From Enterococcus hermanniensis (GTDB lineage: Bacteria > Bacillota > Bacilli > Lactobacillales > Enterococcaceae), in NCBI RefSeq assembly GCF_001885945.1, contig NZ_JXKQ01000005.1, positions 124,001 to 188,000 of the forward strand: 64,000 nucleotides of DNA, given 5' to 3'. The notes under the pieces are model-generated. The model saw nothing but the letters and a program-made list of their open reading frames with translations. It did not search any database and was not told the DNA's origin. The position numbers were made by a program, and so were the translations under genes. Within the stretch, counting starts at the first letter, position 1; every line of letters begins with the position of its first letter. Shown here in pieces: positions 8,212 through 16,601 of this stretch.

Positions 8212-9171
8212 TTATTTTAAAATCATTTTTCCATTCAAAAATTTAATGTTCCGCATGCTGTTGCCTGCAATTTTATCTGCTGGGACAGCCGCTTCAATTC
8301 TATTTATATCTGTATCCGTAAGCATCAAGTTTCGAGCTTTGAAAGAATCTTCAAAACTTGTTCTTCGACTTGCACCAATCAATGAAAGCATTGCTGGATT
8401 CTTTGTTTCTGCCCATGCAAAAGCTAATTGTGGAATGCTTACATTTTTTTCTTGGGCAATTATGCGTAAATCTTCAATCAATTCAATATTTCGTCTCAAA
8501 TTCTGCTTTTCAAAAATCCCCGTTGGTGCAAAATCAGTTTGAGTCATTTGAGACACTCGTTCTCTCGTCCAGCTGTCCTTTAAGAGCCCATGAGCTAAAA
8601 GGCCAAAAGCCACAACTTTTATTCCTAATTCATGGGCTGTTGGCAATAGTTCTTGCTCAATTGAGCGATTAAACAATGAATAATCCATCTCTACGTACTC
8701 GATTGGATGAACACTATTGGCTCTTCTCAAGGTTTCAGCATCGACTTCACTGATACCAATATTGCGGACATAACCTTCTTTGACCAAATCTGAGATAGCG
8801 CCAATGGTTTCTTCGATTGGAATTGCTCCATCGATCCGGCATGGTTGGTACAGATCAATATAATCTAATTGCAATCGTTTTAAAGAATGGGTCAAATAAT
8901 TTTTGATGTGATCCGGATGAACATCTAGCCCATACATCCCACCTTGTGGCTTCATTAAACCACCAAATTTAACTGAAAGCGTGTAGCTAGCTCGATTTTT
9001 GCCTTTCAACGCTTCTCCTAACACCATTTCACTTTCTCCAGATGAATAAAAATCACCTGTATTTAAAAAAGTTACGCCATTATCCAGGGCTGTATCGATG
9101 ACAGCAATGTTTTCAGTCTTATCTTTTAACTGCATCCCCATACATCCTAGGCCAAAATTGGTTGCATCCAT
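8212..9171 (-). CDS. Aldo/keto reductase
   Basis: NADPH-dependent TIM-barrel oxidoreductase of 319 residues. Seen: GLGCMGMQ at the start, NTGDFYSSGESEMVLGEAL containing the catalytic Asp and Tyr, LQLDYIDLYQPCR with a catalytic-region segment, and VRNIGISEV. The usual active-site Lys region is AVSVKFGG-like (SYTLSVKFGG). Family members reduce aldehydes and ketones, including lipid- and sugar-derived carbonyls. I chose the ATG at 9171 since AGAGGAG lies eight bases upstream; the GTG at 9192 has no such site. It is the middle gene of the MarR unit. Confidence 0.82.
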   Translation of the reverse strand: MDATNFGLGCMGMQLKDKTENIAVIDTALDNGVTFLNTGDFYSSGESEMVLGEALKGKNRASYTLSVKFGGLMKPQGGMYGLDVHPDHIKNYLTHSLKRLQLDYIDLYQPCRIDGAIPIEETIGAISDLVKEGYVRNIGISEVDAETLRRANSVHPIEYVEMDYSLFNRSIEQELLPTAHELGIKVVAFGLLAHGLLKDSWTRERVSQMTQTDFAPTGIFEKQNLRRNIELIEDLRIIAQEKNVSIPQLAFAWAETKNPAMLSLIGASRRTSFEDSFKARNLMLTDTDINRIEAAVPADKIAGNSMRNIKFLNGKMILK

Positions 9172-9192
9172 TAAAATCACTCCTCTTTTCAC

Positions 9193-9639
9193 TTAATCAA
9201 AACAGCCATGAAGCCTACCGCCCTCTTCAAGGATCTCAGTTGCTTCATCCAACAATCGAATGAAGGTGGGAAATTCTTCATGCATTTCTTTACGCAGCCA
9301 GCCGACAATTTTAAAATATTCTTCGTACCGTTGCTCAACAAGTTCCTGCCCTTTCGTTGTAGCAATCAACCCATGACTACGTTTATCTTTAGTAGATGCT
9401 ACTTTTTCGACATAACCTGCTTGTTGCAATTTGTTAGACATCGTGGTAACCATTTGCTTGGTTACTTTTAATTTGTCTGCTGCGGTCTTCGGCATTACAG
9501 GTTCGTTCTTTTCGATTAATAATAATAATAAACTCATCTCACTTGGACGAATCGGTAAATCTTTCTTAGTGTTTAACCAAAGTCGGTTGAATAAATGAAT
9601 CTTATCAATGGCCTCAATCAAAGAAGTATCAGCGTTCAT
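9193..9639 (-). CDS. MarR-family regulator of the reductase unit
   Basis: 148 residues with a winged helix-turn-helix: MPKTAADKLKVTKQMVTTMSNKL (recognition region, about residues 49-71) and wing TKDKRSHGL. A single Cys lies three residues from the end (HGCFD), which could sense oxidants or electrophiles as in some MarR relatives, but this is inference. The ATG at 9639 has AAAGGAG seven bases before it. A strong promoter overlapped by inverted repeats lies directly upstream, so autorepression with co-regulation of the two reductase genes is likely. Confidence 0.85.
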   Translation of the reverse strand: MNADTSLIEAIDKIHLFNRLWLNTKKDLPIRPSEMSLLLLLIEKNEPVMPKTAADKLKVTKQMVTTMSNKLQQAGYVEKVASTKDKRSHGLIATTKGQELVEQRYEEYFKIVGWLRKEMHEEFPTFIRLLDEATEILEEGGRLHGCFD

Positions 9640-9660
9640 TGAAGGGCTCCTTTCTAAAAT

Positions 9661-9708
9661 AGTAAATCGGATTTACCATATTATAGTCAACCCGATTTAC
9701 TATGTCAA
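9661..9708 (-). promoter_or_regulatory. Consensus promoter with MarR-type operator
   Basis: Minus-strand TTGACA (9703-9708) and TATAAT (9680-9685) are exactly 17 bases apart, a perfect consensus. AGTAAATCGG (9661-9670) is inverted as CCGATTTACT (9692-9701), the latter filling the spacer. The first copy is itself part of a 15-base palindrome GTAAATCGGATTTAC (9662-9676) just downstream of the -10 box. This is what a repressor-occluded promoter looks like. Confidence 0.8.
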
Positions 9709-9756
9709 TAATTTAATGGCTTATTTCTCCACTTTTATTATTTACAACTATCTAAA

Positions 9757-9789
9757 ATAAAAAATGCCAGTGAGTATACTCACTGGCAT
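9757..9789 (-). terminator. Terminator of queA
   Basis: ATGCCAGTGAGTA (9764-9776) pairs with TACTCACTGGCAT (9777-9789); on the minus strand it is followed by TTTTTATTTTAG. Confidence 0.85.
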
Positions 9790-9795
9790 TAATCT

Positions 9796-10827
9796 CTATT
9801 TTACAAACATTGCATCACCAAAACTAAAGAAACGGTAGCGTGCTTCTATCGCATGATGATAAGCAGCTAATGTTTTTTCGCGGCCTGCAAAGGCACTAAC
9901 TAACATTACCAAGGTTGATTTTGGTAAATGAAAATTTGTTGAAAAAGCTTGGACGACTTTAAATTCATAACCTGGGGTAATAAAAATATCTGTCCATCCA
10001 CTATCTGCTTTGATTTCTCCATTAAATTTTGTACCGATTGTTTCTAATGTTCGAATCGAAGTCGTTCCAACCGCTACGATTTTTCCGCCAGTTGAACGAA
10101 CATCATTTAGTTGAGCAGCAGCTTCTTCCGTTAAACGATAAAATTCACTGTGCATTTGGTGCTCAGCAATATTATCCACACTCACTGGTCGAAATGTCCC
10201 TAACCCTACGTGCAAAGTCAAATAAACCAATTTAACACCTTTGGCAGCAATTTTTTCTAACAATTCAGGTGTAAAATGTAACCCGGCTGTTGGGGCTGCA
10301 GCAGACCCGTTTTCTTTTGCATAAACTGTTTGATAGCGTTCAGGGTCATCCAATCGTTCTTTGATATAAGGTGGCAAGGGCATCTCACCCAATGATTCTA
10401 AATTCTCTAAAAAGATTCCTTCATAAGAAAATTCAACGATACGACCACCGTGTTCTAATTCTTCTTTTACGACTGCTTTTAATCGACCATCGCCAAAAAC
10501 AATTTGTGTCCCTGTTTTTGCTCGACGTGCAGGTTTAATTAACGTTTCCCACTCATCACCTTGAGTATTGTTTAAAAGTAACACTTCTAAATGGCCACCG
10601 GTTTCTGGTTTTTCTCCATATAATCGTGCGGGCAATACACGAGTATCATTCATGACTAATGCATCACCGGCATTTAATTCTTCAATGATCGCATCAAAAT
10701 GTTTATCCTCTATTTTTCCTGATTGATGATCCAACACCAATAGACGAGAACTGTCTCTTTTTTCTAGAGGGGTTTGAGCGATTAGTTCTTCGGGTAATTC
10801 AAAATCAAAATCTTCTGTCGTTAACAT
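9796..10827 (-). CDS. queA: tRNA preQ1(34) S-adenosylmethionine ribosyltransferase-isomerase
   Basis: QueA moves the ribosyl part of S-adenosylmethionine to preQ1 at the wobble base of tRNAs, making epoxyqueuosine (family knowledge). The 343-residue protein has family hallmarks: [24 protein letters not shown] at the start, [15 protein letters not shown] (about residues 53-67), [24 protein letters not shown] and GTTSIRTLE, with length as expected. It is flanked upstream by divergent opuC genes and ends at its own terminator. No queuosine riboswitch is seen upstream; none is expected for a salvage gene alone. Confidence 0.95.
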   Translation of the reverse strand: MLTTEDFDFELPEELIAQTPLEKRDSSRLLVLDHQSGKIEDKHFDAIIEELNAGDALVMNDTRVLPARLYGEKPETGGHLEVLLLNNTQGDEWETLIKPARRAKTGTQIVFGDGRLKAVVKEELEHGGRIVEFSYEGIFLENLESLGEMPLPPYIKERLDDPERYQTVYAKENGSAAAPTAGLHFTPELLEKIAAKGVKLVYLTLHVGLGTFRPVSVDNIAEHQMHSEFYRLTEEAAAQLNDVRSTGGKIVAVGTTSIRTLETIGTKFNGEIKADSGWTDIFITPGYEFKVVQAFSTNFHLPKSTLVMLVSAFAGREKTLAAYHHAIEARYRFFSFGDAMFVK

Positions 10828-11306
10828 AGCTTCTCCTCTTTTCCTTCGCTATTCTATCATGGAGTATTGTCCTTGAAAAGCATCGCGCTGTTTTACTTGC
10901 TAAGACTTCTACTGTGGCTTTCAGGAATTTTCATCAAAAAATTTCTCTAATTGAACAATTTTGTTTTTTATTCTCATTTTTTTCATGTATAAAAAACTGT
11001 TTTCTACAAATACAATCTTATGAAAGTGTTATTTTACATTCAAAAACTACTTTTTTACCCTCGTCATTGTGACTAAAAAATGCCATTTATTTGTTTTTAA
11101 TCTCCCCTTGTTGCATACTAAAATCATAAGTCTGTTCACTTTGTTACATTTAGCTGTTCGATTATTTTATTCTAGCTTAAAAAAATGGGTGCTTCGAACA
11201 ATGAAATTATTAAAAAAACAAAGGAATAGAAATAACTATGCAACAATCTGGAACCTATTTTTCTTGGTGAAAGTAGGTTTTCCGAAGATAAAAAAGGAGT
11301 GAAAAA
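10828..11306. other. AT-rich intergenic region between divergent queA and opuC genes
   Basis: About 480 bases with no convincing gene. The open frame 11069-11302 on the plus strand has no good ribosome binding site or recognisable product and is rejected. A hairpin GGAACCTA (11250-11257) with TAGGTTTTCC (11274-11283) sits just before the opuCA ribosome binding site and might affect its translation. No clear -10/-35 pair was identified for the opuC genes. Confidence 0.4.
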
Positions 11307-12479
11307 ATGATTGAATTTGACCACGTTTCTAAAATTTATAATGGGAACAAAGTAGCTGTCGAAGACGTCAATCTCTCTTTTGATAAGGGAGAATTTATTT
11401 GTTTAATTGGTACAAGTGGTAGTGGTAAAACGACTACGATGCGGATGATCAACCGCATGATTGATCCGACAAAAGGCACGATCAAAATTGATGGTGAAGA
11501 TATTCAAAAGAAAAACCCGGTCGAACTACGACGTCAAATCGGCTATGTTATTCAGAATATCGGTTTAATGCCACATATGACAATCAGAGAAAATATCACG
11601 CTCGTTCAGCGGCTTTTAAAAGTAGACAAAGAAGAACAAAATAAAACAGCGGAAAAAATGATTGATTTGGTGGAGCTTCCTCGTGATATGCTTGATCGAT
11701 ATCCGCATGAATTATCCGGCGGACAACAACAGCGAATCGGAGTTGTCCGTGCGCTAGCAGCAGATCAAGATATTATTTTGATGGATGAACCTTTCGGGGC
11801 TTTAGATCCGATCACTCGTGATTCTTTACAGGATTTGGTCAAAGATTTGCAAGATCGCTTAGGAAAGACGATTGTCTTTGTTACCCACGATATGGATGAA
11901 GCATTGAAATTAGCGAATCGGATCGCCATCATGGATGATGGTAAAGTGATTCAATTTGATACACCTGAAAATATCTTGCAACATCCGGCCAATGAATTTG
12001 TTGAAGAATTATTGGGCGAAGATCGTTTATTACAAGCAAAACCAGACACCACAACCGTTGGCGAGATCATGATGCATTCTGCAGTTTCAATCACGCCAGA
12101 AAAGAGTCTGCAAAATGCGATTCGCTTAATGCGTGAAAAACGGGTAGATACTTTACTGATTGTTGACGAAGATAATATTTTAAAAGGCTTTGTGGATATC
12201 GAAACGATCGATAAAGAACGTCGACGCGGCAAGGCCACCAGCGTTGGTGACATCATCAATCCTAACGTCTTTTATGTAAAAGAATCCGCACTCGTAAGAG
12301 ACAGTTTACAGCGGATCTTAAAACGTGGCGTAAAATATGTGCCTGTCGTTGATGATGGCAATCATCTAGTAGGTATCTTGACGAGAGTCTCGCTCGTAGA
12401 CATCATTTATGACGTACTTTGGGGTGAAGAAGAAACGTTTGTTGATGCCGTTGAAAATATCACAAGTGAGGAGGCGTAA
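11307..12479 (+). CDS. opuCA: Glycine betaine/carnitine/choline ABC transporter, ATP-binding subunit
   Basis: Cytosolic ATPase of an OpuC-type importer for compatible solutes used under salt stress. The 390 residues contain Walker [10 protein letters not shown] (35-43), signature LSGGQ (136-140), Walker B ILMDE (157-161) and two C-terminal CBS domains (about 250-380). In OpuA-type relatives CBS domains sense ionic strength or c-di-AMP; that role is inferred here. AAGGAG stands seven bases before the ATG. First gene of a four-gene operon with two-base gaps or overlaps between genes. Confidence 0.93.
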   Translation: MIEFDHVSKIYNGNKVAVEDVNLSFDKGEFICLIGTSGSGKTTTMRMINRMIDPTKGTIKIDGEDIQKKNPVELRRQIGYVIQNIGLMPHMTIRENITLVQRLLKVDKEEQNKTAEKMIDLVELPRDMLDRYPHELSGGQQQRIGVVRALAADQDIILMDEPFGALDPITRDSLQDLVKDLQDRLGKTIVFVTHDMDEALKLANRIAIMDDGKVIQFDTPENILQHPANEFVEELLGEDRLLQAKPDTTTVGEIMMHSAVSITPEKSLQNAIRLMREKRVDTLLIVDEDNILKGFVDIETIDKERRRGKATSVGDIINPNVFYVKESALVRDSLQRILKRGVKYVPVVDDGNHLVGILTRVSLVDIIYDVLWGEEETFVDAVENITSEEA

Positions 12480-12481
12480 GC

Positions 12482-13117
12482 ATGCAAGCATTCTTCAATC
12501 AATATGGAGGTCAAATGCTGACGAAAAGCGCTGAACATTTGTATATTTCTGCAATTGCACTAGGGCTAGGTATTTTAGTAGCAGTTCCTTTGGGTATTCT
12601 TTTAACACGCTTGCCCAAAATTTCAAATGTCGTTATTGGAATCGCCAGTGTTTTACAAACAGTTCCTTCATTAGCACTACTAGCATTGATGATTCCAATA
12701 TTTGGTGTAGGAAAACTCCCGGCGATCATTGCGCTCTTTATTTATTCACTATTACCGATTTTGCGCAACACATTTATCGGTATGAAAAATGTCGATCGAA
12801 ATTATCGTGACGTCGCAAAAGGGATGGGCATGACCAATCTCCAATCAATCATTTCAGTTGAATTACCCATTGCGATTCCAACGATCATGGCTGGGATTCG
12901 TTTGGCAGCTGTGTATGTCATTGCTTGGGCAACCCTCGCTTCTTATATCGGTGCAGGTGGTTTAGGTGATTTGATTTTTAGTGGACTAAACAATTTCCAA
13001 CCACCATTGATCCTTGCCGGAACGATTCCGGTCATCTTGATGGCACTGATTGTCGATTTTATCTTAGGATTACTTGAAGATAAAATGACGCCGATTGCTT
13101 TAAGGAAGGAGGAGTAA
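12482..13117 (+). CDS. opuCB: Glycine betaine/carnitine/choline ABC transporter permease
   Basis: Integral membrane subunit of 211 residues with five or six helices and the permease-ATPase coupling motif around [35 protein letters not shown] (about residues 102-137, EAA-type loop). It partners with the second permease encoded at 14035-14706 to form the channel. Strong GAGGAGG site seven bases before the ATG; starts two bases after opuCA ends. Confidence 0.92.
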   Translation: MQAFFNQYGGQMLTKSAEHLYISAIALGLGILVAVPLGILLTRLPKISNVVIGIASVLQTVPSLALLALMIPIFGVGKLPAIIALFIYSLLPILRNTFIGMKNVDRNYRDVAKGMGMTNLQSIISVELPIAIPTIMAGIRLAAVYVIAWATLASYIGAGGLGDLIFSGLNNFQPPLILAGTIPVILMALIVDFILGLLEDKMTPIALRKEE

Positions 13118-13120
13118 TGG

Positions 13121-14038
13121 ATGAAAAAACTTAAAATGGTTGCTTTGTTAGGTCTCTCTTTACTTCTTTTAAGTAGCTGTTCGTTCCCTGGATTAGCTAC
13201 AAATGACAATGATGACACGATCGCCATTACTGGCGGAATCACTTCAGAAATGCAAATTTTAGGCAGTCTTGTTGCTGGAATGATTGAACACTACACAGAT
13301 AAAGACACGACAGTAATCAATAACTTGGCGACCAATATGATTAATCACCAAGCAATGATCAAAGGCGACGCTTCAATTTCAGCTGCTCGTTACACAGGCA
13401 CCGATTTGTCATCGATCTTGCAATTGCCGGCAGAAAAAGATCCTAAAAAGGCCTTTAACATTGTCCACGATCAATTTGAAAAACAGTTTGATCAAACTTG
13501 GTTCCCTTCTTATGGTTTCGATAATACGTATGTCTTTTTGGTTCGAAAAGATACTGCTGAAAAATACAATTTGAAAAAAGTTAGTGATTTAAAACGTGTA
13601 GCCGGAGAATTAAAAGCTGGTGTTGATACCTCTTGGATTTCTCGTGAAGGTGATGGGTACGAAGGCTTTAAGCAAGCTTATGGATTTGAATTTTCTTCAA
13701 TTCTACCAATGCAAGTCAGTTTGGTTTACGATGCATTGTCCGCTGGAAAAATGGATATCGTTTTAGGTTATTCCACCGATGGACGGATCGCTAGCTATGA
13801 TCTTGTGATGTTAGAAGATGATCTGAATTTCTTCCCACCTTACGATGCAGCGCCAATCGTGTCTAATAAATTACTTAAATCTGATCCTGAAGTAAAAGAT
13901 GCTTTGGATCGTTTAGCAGGAACGATTTCCACCAAAGAAATGCAAAAACTTAATTATCGAGCCGACAATGATTTAGTGGAGCCACAAATCGTTGCGGAAG
14001 ATTTTCTAAAAGAACATAACTATTTCGAAGGGAAGTGA
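13121..14038 (+). CDS. opuCC: Glycine betaine/carnitine/choline-binding lipoprotein
   Basis: Extracellular substrate-binding protein of 305 residues anchored by a lipid: basic start MKKLKM, hydrophobic core LLGLSLLLL and lipobox LLSSC with acylated Cys20. The mature part is an OpuAC-type domain that captures quaternary ammonium compounds through aromatic residues and passes them to the two permeases. The sequence TDLSSILQLP and DTSWISREGDGYEGF are typical of the OpuCC/ProX group. It starts three bases after opuCB and its stop overlaps the next start. Confidence 0.92.
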   Translation: MKKLKMVALLGLSLLLLSSCSFPGLATNDNDDTIAITGGITSEMQILGSLVAGMIEHYTDKDTTVINNLATNMINHQAMIKGDASISAARYTGTDLSSILQLPAEKDPKKAFNIVHDQFEKQFDQTWFPSYGFDNTYVFLVRKDTAEKYNLKKVSDLKRVAGELKAGVDTSWISREGDGYEGFKQAYGFEFSSILPMQVSLVYDALSAGKMDIVLGYSTDGRIASYDLVMLEDDLNFFPPYDAAPIVSNKLLKSDPEVKDALDRLAGTISTKEMQKLNYRADNDLVEPQIVAEDFLKEHNYFEGK

Positions 14039-14706
14039 GCGTAGTGGAAAATCTTAATACTTTTCAACAATTCATTCAATATTATCAAACGAATGGCAGT
14101 ATCATTTTCGCACAATTTATACGCCACTTCTTGATATCAATTTACGGTGTCATTTTTGCAGCGATTGTAGGTATTCCGATTGGGATCTTTATCGCCCGGC
14201 ATCGAAAATTAGCTAACTGGGTTATTCGCTTAGCAAACGTGATCCAAACGATTCCTTCATTAGCGATGATTTCTGTATTGATGATTGGGATGGGCTTAGG
14301 CGTAAACGTCGTGATCTTGACAGTCTTCTTATACTCGTTGTTACCAATTATCAAAAACACATACACCGGCATGCGACAAGTGGATAAGAACGCTTTAGAT
14401 GTTGGGACCGGTATGGGGATGACCAATTGGCAACGATTATATATGATCGAATTGCCGTTATCGATTTCTGTTATTATGGCCGGCATCCGTAATGCACTAG
14501 TCGTAGCTATTGGAATCACCGCCATCGGCGTATTCGTGGGAGCCGGTGGTCTAGGAGATATCATCTTACGTGGAACAAACGTAACGGATGGTACAGCGAT
14601 CATCTTAGCTGGTGCGTTGCCAACTGCCTTAATGGCTATCATCACTGACTGGATTTTAAGTATCGCTGAACGACGCTTAGATCCAGCAAGTAAAACAAGT
14701 AGATAA
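14035..14706 (+). CDS. opuCD: Glycine betaine/carnitine/choline ABC transporter permease
   Basis: Second membrane subunit, 223 residues, clearly related to OpuCB: both share the coupling segment with GMGMTNWQRL...IELPLSISVIMAGIR. The frame opens with GTG at 14035 overlapping the opuCC stop by four bases (GTGA), suggesting translational coupling. A second GTG at 14044 has better spacing to AAGGGA and may be the true start. A strong terminator follows directly. Confidence 0.9.
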   Translation: MSVVENLNTFQQFIQYYQTNGSIIFAQFIRHFLISIYGVIFAAIVGIPIGIFIARHRKLANWVIRLANVIQTIPSLAMISVLMIGMGLGVNVVILTVFLYSLLPIIKNTYTGMRQVDKNALDVGTGMGMTNWQRLYMIELPLSISVIMAGIRNALVVAIGITAIGVFVGAGGLGDIILRGTNVTDGTAIILAGALPTALMAIITDWILSIAERRLDPASKTSR

Positions 14707-14746
14707 AAAAAAGCCCCAGCATGAAATCATGCTGGGGCTTTTTTAT
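14705..14746. terminator. Bidirectional terminator between opuC operon and ABC exporter
   Basis: AAAAGCCCCAGCATGA/ATGCTGGGGCTTTT hairpin, flanked by A-run and T-run, serving both converging operons. Confidence 0.92.
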
Positions 14747-16587
14747 TAGTCATCTAGTTCTTCAAATTGTGAATTGTATAAAGCTGCATACAATCCGTTT
14801 TGTGCTAGTAATTCTTCATGGCTTCCTTGTTCTTTGATATCGCCCTCTTGCATATAAAGGATCTTATCTGCATCTTTGATTGTTGAAAGACGGTGAGCGA
14901 TAACAAATGACGTACGGCCTTTCATCAAGTTATTCATTGCTTCTTGAATCAAACCTTCTGTCCGAGTATCAACAGATGAAGTTGCTTCATCCAAAATCAA
15001 AATTGGTTTGTCCGCTAAGATTGCACGCGCAATCGTCAACAATTGTTTTTGACCTTGAGAAATATTAGAAGATTCTTCATTCAGTTCCATATTATAGCCA
15101 CCAGGCAATGTCTTGATAAAGTGATCAACATGAGCGGCTTTCGCTGCAGCATAGACTTCTTCATCCGTAGCATCTAAACGGCCATAACGTAAGTTGTCCA
15201 TGATCGTACCTTTGAACAACCAAGTATCTTGAAGTACCATGCCGATATTTTTACGTAAGTCTGCTCGATTGAAATCGCGGATATCATGTCCATCGATTTT
15301 AATTGCTCCAGAATTGACATCATAGAAACGCATCAATAATTTTACCATCGTTGTTTTACCAGCCCCAGTAGGTCCAACGATCGCTACTGTTTGACCGGGA
15401 TCAACATGTGAAGTGAAGTCTTGGATGACAATTTTATCCGGTGTATAACCGAATTGAACGTGATCAAAATCAACCATACCTTCTGCTTTATCGATCATTA
15501 CAGGATTTTCTACTGTTTGGTCTTCTTCGTCTTCAGCTAAGAATTCAAAAACACGTTCAGCGGCTGCTGCCATTGATTGCAACATGTTTGAAACTTGTGC
15601 CAATTGCGAAATTGGTTGCGTCAAGTTCCGAACGTATTGGATGAAGGCTTGGATATCACCAACAGTGATTGTTCCATTGTAAGCCATGATCCCACCGACA
15701 ATCGCTACACCTACGTAGCCTAAGTTACCGACGAAGTTCATGATTGGTTGCATCAATCCAGAAAGGAATTGTGATTTCCAAGCAGACTTGAATAAGATAT
15801 TATTTTGTTCTTCAAATTCTTTCAACGAGTTTTCTTCTTCATTGAACAAACGAACGATCGTATAACCACCGATTGTTTCTTCAACTTTCCCGTTGATCAC
15901 ACCAAGATATTCTTGTTGTGTTTTGAAATATTTTTGTGAATTTTTAACAACGATCAAGACCAAGACCAATGAGATCGGTAAGATCAAGATTGCCACACCA
16001 GTCATTTTTACAGAAATCGAAAGCATCATGACGATAACTCCGACAATCGTAAAGGTCGAGGTGATCAATTGTGTCAAACTTTGATTCAATGATTGACCCA
16101 AAGTATCAACATCATTTGTGATACGTGATAATACTTCACCGGTCGTCCGGCTTTCAAAATAATTCATTGGCATGCGATTGATTTTTTCAGAAATTTCTTT
16201 ACGCATCCGGTACGTGATCTTTTGCGAAATCGTCGACATGATCCAGCCTTGAACGATCCCAAATAAAGAAGCGACCACATAAAGTCCTAACATGAATAAT
16301 AGGATACCGCCGATTTTTTCAAAGTTGATACCGCCAGTTCCTTGATACTTTTTGATTAACCCGTTGAACAATTCAGTGATTGCTTTAGATAAGATTTTGG
16401 GACCCCAGATATTGAATATGGTTGAAGCCATCGCAAAGATCATTACAAAGAATACACCGATTTTATAAGCGCCTAGATAAGAAACTAATTTTTTGATTGT
16501 TCCTTTAAAGTCTTTAGCTTTTTCTACTGGTGCGCCCATTCGTCCCGGTCCGCCACCACGAGGGCGATTTTGTTTTTGTTCTGCCAT
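14746..16587 (-). CDS. Heterodimeric ABC exporter subunit with canonical catalytic site (EfrCD/LmrCD-type)
   Basis: Half-transporter of 613 residues: six helices, then a nucleotide-binding domain with Walker A GPTGAGKTT (405-413), Walker B ILDE (Glu534) and H-loop IAHRLST. Its signature motif is ISQGQ (509-513) in place of LSGGQ. The partner upstream has the mirror defects, so together they form one full and one degenerate ATP site, as in the heterodimeric multidrug exporters of lactic acid bacteria. The N-terminus is polar and Gly/Arg-rich (residues 1-20). It starts 14 bases after the partner gene, in one operon with a MarR regulator. Drug efflux is the likely role; substrates cannot be told. 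Confidence 0.88.
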   Translation of the reverse strand: MAEQKQNRPRGGGPGRMGAPVEKAKDFKGTIKKLVSYLGAYKIGVFFVMIFAMASTIFNIWGPKILSKAITELFNGLIKKYQGTGGINFEKIGGILLFMLGLYVVASLFGIVQGWIMSTISQKITYRMRKEISEKINRMPMNYFESRTTGEVLSRITNDVDTLGQSLNQSLTQLITSTFTIVGVIVMMLSISVKMTGVAILILPISLVLVLIVVKNSQKYFKTQQEYLGVINGKVEETIGGYTIVRLFNEEENSLKEFEEQNNILFKSAWKSQFLSGLMQPIMNFVGNLGYVGVAIVGGIMAYNGTITVGDIQAFIQYVRNLTQPISQLAQVSNMLQSMAAAAERVFEFLAEDEEDQTVENPVMIDKAEGMVDFDHVQFGYTPDKIVIQDFTSHVDPGQTVAIVGPTGAGKTTMVKLLMRFYDVNSGAIKIDGHDIRDFNRADLRKNIGMVLQDTWLFKGTIMDNLRYGRLDATDEEVYAAAKAAHVDHFIKTLPGGYNMELNEESSNISQGQKQLLTIARAILADKPILILDEATSSVDTRTEGLIQEAMNNLMKGRTSFVIAHRLSTIKDADKILYMQEGDIKEQGSHEELLAQNGLYAALYNSQFEELDD

Positions 16588-16601
16588 TCTTTTCGCTCCT
16601 C

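Noticed and set aside
11069-11302. 77-codon frame upstream of opuCA
   Set aside because: No ribosome binding site, no family features, AT-rich promoter-like DNA; probably chance.
14142-14645. 167-codon frame on the minus strand opposite opuCD
   Set aside because: Shadow frame with Pro/Thr/Ile-rich composition; no ribosome binding site, inside a conserved gene.
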